Assembly (NCBI RefSeq): GCF_923081025.1
Contig: NZ_CAKLPZ010000002.1
Coordinates: 1-64,000, forward strand
Direction of reading: 5' to 3'
DNA length: 64,000 bases
DNA from: Neolewinella maritima
GTDB taxonomy: Bacteria > Bacteroidota > Bacteroidia > Chitinophagales > Saprospiraceae
The translations under genes and the position numbers were made by a program. Shown one piece after another: positions 59,717-64,000 of the stretch. The notes under the pieces were generated by a model. That model was not told where the DNA came from. It made no database searches and saw only the letters and a program-made list of their open reading frames with translations. Within the stretch, counting starts at the first letter, position 1. Each line of letters begins with the position of its first letter.

Positions 59717-60981
59717 TTTACGCGACAGGATGCGTCCGGGCGGGTGGTGGTCCAGCCCGCAAAGTCGTTGCCGGCGTCCAAATTGACGTAGAGGATGTCG
59801 GCGTCCTCTTCTACACAGACCGCCGCCTGTGGAGCCTCGCGGTCTGCCGGCCAGATGCCATCATAAGCCACATCGGGAATGTTGGGCCCGAGTTTGGTGA
59901 GAAAGAGCTTACCGAAGTCTGACCCGAGCTTAGGCAGCCAGCGGTCGTTCGAGTAGGTATTGTTGTAGAGCCGGATGTTTGCGGGATAGGGATCGTAGGC
60001 AGCGATGTCGCGGTAGTTCGTTTCCACCGCGCGTAGGCCGCTGTCGTCCGGTAGGGCGGTCGCCGGCTCCCCGCCGTTCATACCGTCGACCAGGTCGTAG
60101 CTGATGATACCGACCTGTAGCGTGCCGTGGTCGCGGAGCTGGTTACCGTGAATGGCAACATCCTTCGTAGCCAGTACCAACATGCCGGTACCCGCCGGGA
60201 TCGTGCTGACGATGGACCCCTTGACGCCGAAATTGCGCCGGTTGTTATCGATCACCTTGTTGTTGAAAACCTCTACCCCGTTGCCGTAGCGCGTCAGTCC
60301 CGGCAGATTGAAGACGAGGATGCCGCCGGTGTTGTCGTAGCAATGGTTATCGTAGATCTGGACGCGACTGCTGTTCTCACTCTCGATGCCGGCTACGTTT
60401 TGGTACACCTCGTTGCCACGCACCACTACGTCCTGGCTTTGCCCTACATATACGCCTGCGTCGGAGGCCCCCATGGCTACGCAGTCCTCGATCAGGACAT
60501 TGGTGCAGAGCACGGGGTAGAACCCGTAGGCTCCGTTCTCATCGTCGATCGCTCCGGTCCAGGCCACCTTCACGCGGCGGAAGGTGATACCGTCCGTATC
60601 CATCACTTTGATATTGTCTCCGGCGGCGTCCTCCACGGTGAAGTCTTCCAGTACAATATCGCGGCTGTTACTGATGCGCAGCCCCTCGGCGCCTTCGGTC
60701 TGCCCCTGGAAGCTGAGTACCGTCTGGTCGATGCCCTGGCCACGGATGGTCACGGCGGTACGTCCATCCAGGCTCAGACTTTTGTCCAGCAGGAAGTGGC
60801 CGGCGGGCAGCTCGATCGTGCTGCTGTCCTCGGCCAGGATGAATTGAGTAAGCAGTTCCTCCGACCGGTCCTGGTAGTCGCGCACCGGATCGTAGCTACC
60901 GGGCCGACCATCGGCAGCGAAGTACCAGATAGCCAGGACCAACAGGGCGGCGGCGGTGAGCAGGAGAGGGAGGCGGCGCAT
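59713..60981 (-). CDS. Parallel beta-helix repeat protein (TIGR03805-like)
   Basis: 422 residues starting at 60981 (MRRLPLLLTAAALLVLAIWYF), which has an export signal or single anchor. The body is a right-handed beta-helix with NosD-like repeats (LRISNSRDIVLEDFTVEDAAGDNIKVMDTDGITFRRVKV, LIEDCVAMGASDAGVYVGQSQDVVVRGNEVYQNVAGIESENSSRVQIYDNHCYDNTGGILVFNLPG). This is the partner of the diheme cytochrome; the pair is broadly distributed with unknown function, and the beta-helix may bind a glycan. The genes overlap by 4 bp. The upstream ATG at 60999 adds six residues and is less signal-like. Confidence 0.85.
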   Translation of the reverse strand: MRRLPLLLTAAALLVLAIWYFAADGRPGSYDPVRDYQDRSEELLTQFILAEDSSTIELPAGHFLLDKSLSLDGRTAVTIRGQGIDQTVLSFQGQTEGAEGLRISNSRDIVLEDFTVEDAAGDNIKVMDTDGITFRRVKVAWTGAIDDENGAYGFYPVLCTNVLIEDCVAMGASDAGVYVGQSQDVVVRGNEVYQNVAGIESENSSRVQIYDNHCYDNTGGILVFNLPGLTRYGNGVEVFNNKVIDNNRRNFGVKGSIVSTIPAGTGMLVLATKDVAIHGNQLRDHGTLQVGIISYDLVDGMNGGEPATALPDDSGLRAVETNYRDIAAYDPYPANIRLYNNTYSNDRWLPKLGSDFGKLFLTKLGPNIPDVAYDGIWPADREAPQAAVCVEEDADILYVNLDAGNDFAGWTTTRPDASCRVK

Positions 60982-61325
60982 ACTCCTAAGATAGGGCATT
61001 TCGATCGTGCTTCCCTGCTGGATACCGGACCAACTGGCGGATTTTGTCCTGATCGGTCAGTGTCTTAGGTTTAGTGCCCCATGCAGCTGCTACCCCAAGG
61101 AGTCCGCCCCGCGATGTATGGGTATCCACTCCACCCCCGCGTTTAAGCTACTGATCTTGGCTGGGAACTGCGGCTTAGCTTGATGTCGGTGGCGATCGAG
61201 CAGACTAGCCGCAACTGCAGTCTTCTATATAACTTTCGACCGCTCGATATGACAATTAGCTTCATATTGGCTGGCTATGCACTCCCTACGCATTTTTTTA
61301 CAAATCGGCACACTAAATATTAGCT
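60982..61325. other. AT-rising intergenic region, no gene seen
   Basis: About 340 bases between the beta-helix gene and the frameshifted lipoprotein. Base composition falls from GC-rich to AT-rich near 61220. A near-consensus promoter TAACTTTC (one base off TAnnTTTG) occurs near 61234. No ORF, terminator or tRNA is supported. Confidence 0.5.
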
Positions 61326-61740
61326 ATGAAATATATTTTACGTCTTATTACCAATATGTATTTGGTCTTGTGGAGGTATGTCGGACAGCATAGAACCCCT
61401 GGGGAACGATGTATTCTACATCTTTGAAGGAGGGGCGCTCAACCAGCTAGTGATCGGCCAGGAAAATAGGGTAGGTGTAGTTATCCGATCGACGCTGTTA
61501 TCTGGAGTAAAGGACATAATCTTAGAAGAACCCTTTGTATACGCTAAAGCCAATGGCATTATAGACACAATTTCAATCCGGTCGTATGTCTCTCAATACG
61601 GTAAGCGAGATGGTATTTTTAGTGACGAGCTAGTTCACGAGGGTGACCCATGTAACGACTGTTGGTTCATTATCGATACACGAACCCAGCAGAGATACGG
61701 ACCAATATATCCTGCAACCTTTGTAAACTTAAGAAGATGA
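61326..61740 (+). pseudogene. DUF3997-like lipoprotein with frameshift after the start codon
   Basis: The frame 61378-61740 encodes 120 residues of a DUF3997-like protein (NDVFYIFEGGALNQLVIG, VKDIILEEPFVYAKANG, CNDCWFIIDTRTQQRYGPIYP). Reading this frame upstream gives N-I-F-Y-V-L-L-P-I-C-I-W-S-C-G-G, a lipoprotein signal with cysteine in SC-GG, but no start codon. An ATG at 61326 is one base out of frame: ATG, one extra A, then AAT ATA. Deleting one A restores a complete lipoprotein. So this is either a real frameshift pseudogene or a one-base error in an A-run; translation from 61378 would give a leaderless, unexported protein. Its stop overlaps the next gene (ATGA). Confidence 0.6.
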
Positions 61741-62237
61741 GCACATCACTCAATTGCAATAGAGTAAAAAGCGAAGCAACTATTTATAATATGTATATTA
61801 AATGGCATCAGCTCAGCACTTTTGGAGATCAATACCGATTGACCATCGAGGGCAACGTCACCCCCAGAGACATCTACTATACCATTAAAGAGTTAGCCCC
61901 GTATAAGCTACTACTGATCAGCGCTTATGACCTGGAGTTTCATGCGTTCGATACATTAGCCAAGGAGATTAGCGGGGTGGGCATACCCTCCACCAAAGTG
62001 ACTGAAGGCCTGTTGATCGAAAAGCAGTGGATCGATGCGATCTTCACAGTCTGTAAGTTCGGTGAGTCAGCGGACAGATACCACCTACTATCCGGGGATA
62101 CGCTAGACGAGACGAATCTGTACGATATAACGGTGGATTACACGGATATACCTGATCTCAAACTGACCTGTAAAAGTAGAGACCTGCTCACGCAAGTCTT
62201 ACACCGTTTACGAAATGTATCGGACATGGACTCTTAG
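61737..62237 (+). CDS. Unknown protein (166 aa), coupled to the DUF3997-like gene
   Basis: 166 residues, ATG at 61737 overlapping the previous stop (ATGA). It begins MSTSLNCNRVKSEATIYNMYIKWHQLSTFGDQYRLTIEGNVTPRD, then IYYTIKELAPYKLLLISAYDLEFHAFDTLAKEISG, with DEIVID-type acidic ends. No signal peptide, no known motif. AT-rich composition like the upstream gene suggests a shared acquired origin. It could be an immunity-type or regulatory partner. The 25 residues that could be added upstream (from 61662) are not considered coding. Confidence 0.5.
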   Translation: MSTSLNCNRVKSEATIYNMYIKWHQLSTFGDQYRLTIEGNVTPRDIYYTIKELAPYKLLLISAYDLEFHAFDTLAKEISGVGIPSTKVTEGLLIEKQWIDAIFTVCKFGESADRYHLLSGDTLDETNLYDITVDYTDIPDLKLTCKSRDLLTQVLHRLRNVSDMDS

Positions 62238-62302
62238 GTAGGATAAAGTGCTTTCACAAACTCACCGGCGGAAGAAGCTATGCACAGAGCCCCACCCCCC
62301 AG

Positions 62303-62371
62303 CTAAGTAAAATGAGAAGTTTACACTAAGTAAAATGGGAAGTCTTGTCTAAGTAATTCGGGAAGTCTGCC
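62303..62371 (+). repeat. Three tandem 23-bp repeats (CTAAGTAAAATGGGAAGT-type)
   Basis: Units at 62303, 62326 and 62349, exactly 23 bp apart: CTAAGTAAAATGAGAAGT..., CTAAGTAAAATGGGAAGT..., CTAAGTAATTCGGGAAGT... (first 18 bases 11-17 matches). No repeat-associated gene is visible. Similar multi-copy termini occur in IS21-type elements; a relic of such an end is possible. Not a CRISPR: there are no spacers, and only three units. Confidence 0.75.
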
Positions 62372-62406
62372 TACCTCATAAGTATTACGCTACCCAGGGC
62401 ATAGCG

Positions 62407-63087
62407 TCAGCTATTTCCAAAATACCCCACCAGCTGATACACAAACAGCCCCACCCCGGCAATCACCAAATACACGTTCGCCGCTCGGTAGAAGGCCGGA
62501 TAGCTCGACTTAGACTTCCAGCGCGTGATCACGAAAACGATCGGAATGAGCGCTAGCACCTGCCCGAGTTCGACGCCAACGTTGAAGCTGATGATCTTAG
62601 CCAGGAAGCCCGATGTGCCGATCTCGAAGGACTGCAGCCGGGTAGCCAGGCCGAAGCCGTGGATAAGTCCGAAGACGAAGACCATCAGCAGGAGATTGGG
62701 GGAGGATACACCGAACCACTTTTTGAAACCCTCCAGGTTCTCGAAGCCCTTATAGAGCACGCTCAGGGCGATCACGGCGTCGACCAGGTGCTCGTCGGCC
62801 GTGATGCCGAGGTAGGTCGCACCGATCAGGGTGATGCTGTGCCCCAGGGTGAATACGGTGATGAAGCGCACGATGTCGCGCAGCCCACTCAAATAGAAGA
62901 TCACGCCGGCCAGAAACAGCAAGTGGTCGTAGCCGGTGAGCATGTGCTTGGCTCCCACCAGAATGTAGGCCAGCAAGCCCCCGCTGCGGAGTATCTCCTG
63001 ATCGGCATCCGTAACGCCATGGGCAAGTAAGCCGAGGGGAAGTAGCAGGCAAAGCGTGAGTAAGTGCCTCCGCGTCGGGCCGCCCAC
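62407..63087 (-). CDS. HupE/UreJ family membrane protein
   Basis: 226 residues, about six to seven membrane helices, starting at GTG 63087 directly after the upstream stop (TAG-GTG). The family signature is GAKHMLTGYDHLLFLAGVIFYLSG near 47-70, followed by FTLGHSITLIGATYLG and FVFGLIHGFGLATRLQ. HupE/UreJ proteins are secondary Ni2+ (or Co2+) transporters. Here it is paired with a His-rich DUF4198-like protein, which would fit periplasmic metal capture and transport. Metal identity is inferred. Confidence 0.85.
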   Translation of the reverse strand: MGGPTRRHLLTLCLLLPLGLLAHGVTDADQEILRSGGLLAYILVGAKHMLTGYDHLLFLAGVIFYLSGLRDIVRFITVFTLGHSITLIGATYLGITADEHLVDAVIALSVLYKGFENLEGFKKWFGVSSPNLLLMVFVFGLIHGFGLATRLQSFEIGTSGFLAKIISFNVGVELGQVLALIPIVFVITRWKSKSSYPAFYRAANVYLVIAGVGLFVYQLVGYFGNS

Positions 63088-64000
63088 CTACGTCCGGCGG
63101 TTGAAGTACAGGAATAGTGCGCCCAGGAGCGCCAAGCTACCCAGCAGGTAAGCGTAGCCGGGGATGCCCCAGGTATGCTCGTGCTCGTGGCCATACGCGT
63201 GATCATGCTCCGCGCCGGCGGCGTGGCTGTGGGGCTGCCCATGATCGACGGCGAAGGTGAGGGTGGCCCAGTTAGATTCGTGGGTGAGGCCTTCCTGCTC
63301 CGACTCGGTCATCAGGATGGTGCGCAGGTGCCAGGTGCCGTCGCTGGCGATCGGTATGGTGAGCGTACCCCGGGCATCCGTGCGTAGTTCCGCTCCGGCG
63401 TGCGCGTGGGTATCGCCGTCGTGGGAGTGGCTATGTTCGTGGTCGTTGCCGATCAGGACCAACTGATCGGACAGGGGCTGATCGCGGAACTGTAGTACGA
63501 CCTGCAGCGAATCGCCGGCGTGGAGATCGTACGGGTTAGACAGCGGGATGAACTCGATGGGGTAGTGGAGCGGGGTGCTCCAGTCGTCGGTCCAGCGGTC
63601 GCCGACCTGGAAGATGGTCTTGACGTGCTTGCTGTATAGCTCTACGGCGTCCTGCTCCAGCTGACCGGTACGGCGGCGGGTTTCGAGCATGTCTACTACT
63701 CCGTCGTGCTCGAGGTAGTCGTTGAAGTCAGCGGCGGCCAGGGCGATGCTGCGCGCACGGGTGGAAACCCCTGCGACATAAGTACCCGCCGCGCCGGTCG
63801 TGAAGTCGAGTACGGTGGTCTCGCCTTCCTCCCGCCACTGGCTGCTGTCTACGGGGGTGCGGGTGCCGCCAGCGACCAGACTTACGTCCTGCATCCGGCT
63901 CCGGTCGATGGTGTTGTCGCTGCGGTCGAAGGTGCCGTTGTAGAGCTGAATGGTGGCCTCGCTGTCGGGGGGGAGGAAGTAGCTGTCTAGCCGCAGGTAC
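63088..64000 (-). CDS. DUF4198-like His-rich protein (partial, runs off the window)
   Basis: The C-terminal 304 residues; the 5' end lies beyond position 64000, and the frame stays open to the edge (TYLRLDSYFLPPDSEATIQLYNGTFDRS...). Visible: a beta-domain (VVLQFRDQPLSDQLVLIGNDHE), His-rich stretches (HEHSHSHDGDTHAHAGAE; HSHAAGAEHDHAYGHEHEHTW) and one C-terminal membrane helix (YAYLLGSLALLGALFLYF). DUF4198 proteins are linked to nickel/cobalt uptake. It ends at TAG 63088 immediately before the HupE GTG, so the genes are coupled. The His runs are candidate Ni/Co/Zn ligands. Confidence 0.75.
   Translation of the reverse strand, partial: YLRLDSYFLPPDSEATIQLYNGTFDRSDNTIDRSRMQDVSLVAGGTRTPVDSSQWREEGETTVLDFTTGAAGTYVAGVSTRARSIALAAADFNDYLEHDGVVDMLETRRRTGQLEQDAVELYSKHVKTIFQVGDRWTDDWSTPLHYPIEFIPLSNPYDLHAGDSLQVVLQFRDQPLSDQLVLIGNDHEHSHSHDGDTHAHAGAELRTDARGTLTIPIASDGTWHLRTILMTESEQEGLTHESNWATLTFAVDHGQPHSHAAGAEHDHAYGHEHEHTWGIPGYAYLLGSLALLGALFLYFNRRT

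Noticed and set aside
62303..62371. CRISPR array
   Set aside because: Units are directly adjacent without spacers and only three in number; no cas genes in the window.

Overview
The window looks like chromosome of a GC-rich Bacteroidota, most probably a Saprospiria/Lewinella-type bacterium. The evidence is the type IX secretion (T9SS) and gliding repertoire (GldJ, a T9SS C-terminal sorting domain, a PorE-like OmpA protein), a complete Na+-NQR operon, a GLPGLI protein next to a TonB-receptor-like barrel, many lipoproteins, and promoters with the Bacteroidota -7 element TAnnTTTG, often only 4-8 nt before the start codon. The assignment rests on gene content only; no rRNA or tRNA gene was found.

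Layout. 1-1650 is an AT-richer accessory edge with two small immunity-like genes and a gene-free repeat region. 1651-6395 holds a glycosyltransferase, an outer-membrane barrel, a LURP-one-like protein, a sterol desaturase and a DUF6624 lipoprotein. 6603-10878 is a compact locus: HTH protein, secreted six-cysteine peptide, GLPGLI protein, TonB-receptor-like barrel. 10916-13878 is an MbnP-like lipoprotein with two diheme peroxidases (copper theme). 14064-22078 is mostly housekeeping (flavin reductase, AlkA-like glycosylase, cysS, polyphosphate glucokinase, PKD-cyclophilin lipoprotein, antiporter, murF). 22166-35027 carries gldJ, htpG, nadD, the PorE-like protein, a large OmpA/TSP3 porin and small unknowns. 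35072-49630 has an acyl-ACP thioesterase, a serine hydrolase, a T9SS-sorted lamin-tail protein, cca, a candidate sRNA, a GT87-like enzyme, an FAD oxidoreductase, a second antiporter, ebfC, fabG and two GT2 glycosyltransferases. 49715-56389 is nqrABCDEF, followed by mnmG. 58592-60981 is the SO2930-type diheme cytochrome/parallel beta-helix pair of unknown function. 61326-62371 is a second AT-richer accessory patch with a frameshifted DUF3997-like lipoprotein and a 23-bp tandem repeat. The window ends inside a His-rich DUF4198-like protein next to a HupE/UreJ protein.

The most distinctive points are the HTH/Cys-peptide/GLPGLI/TonB locus, an NqrA with a 90-residue membrane-spanning N-terminal extension, a 20-bp intergenic motif found five times, a four-hairpin array behind nadD, tandem-repeat arrays at both accessory edges, and a run of probable leaderless genes. 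All calls come from reading the sequence; no database search was run.
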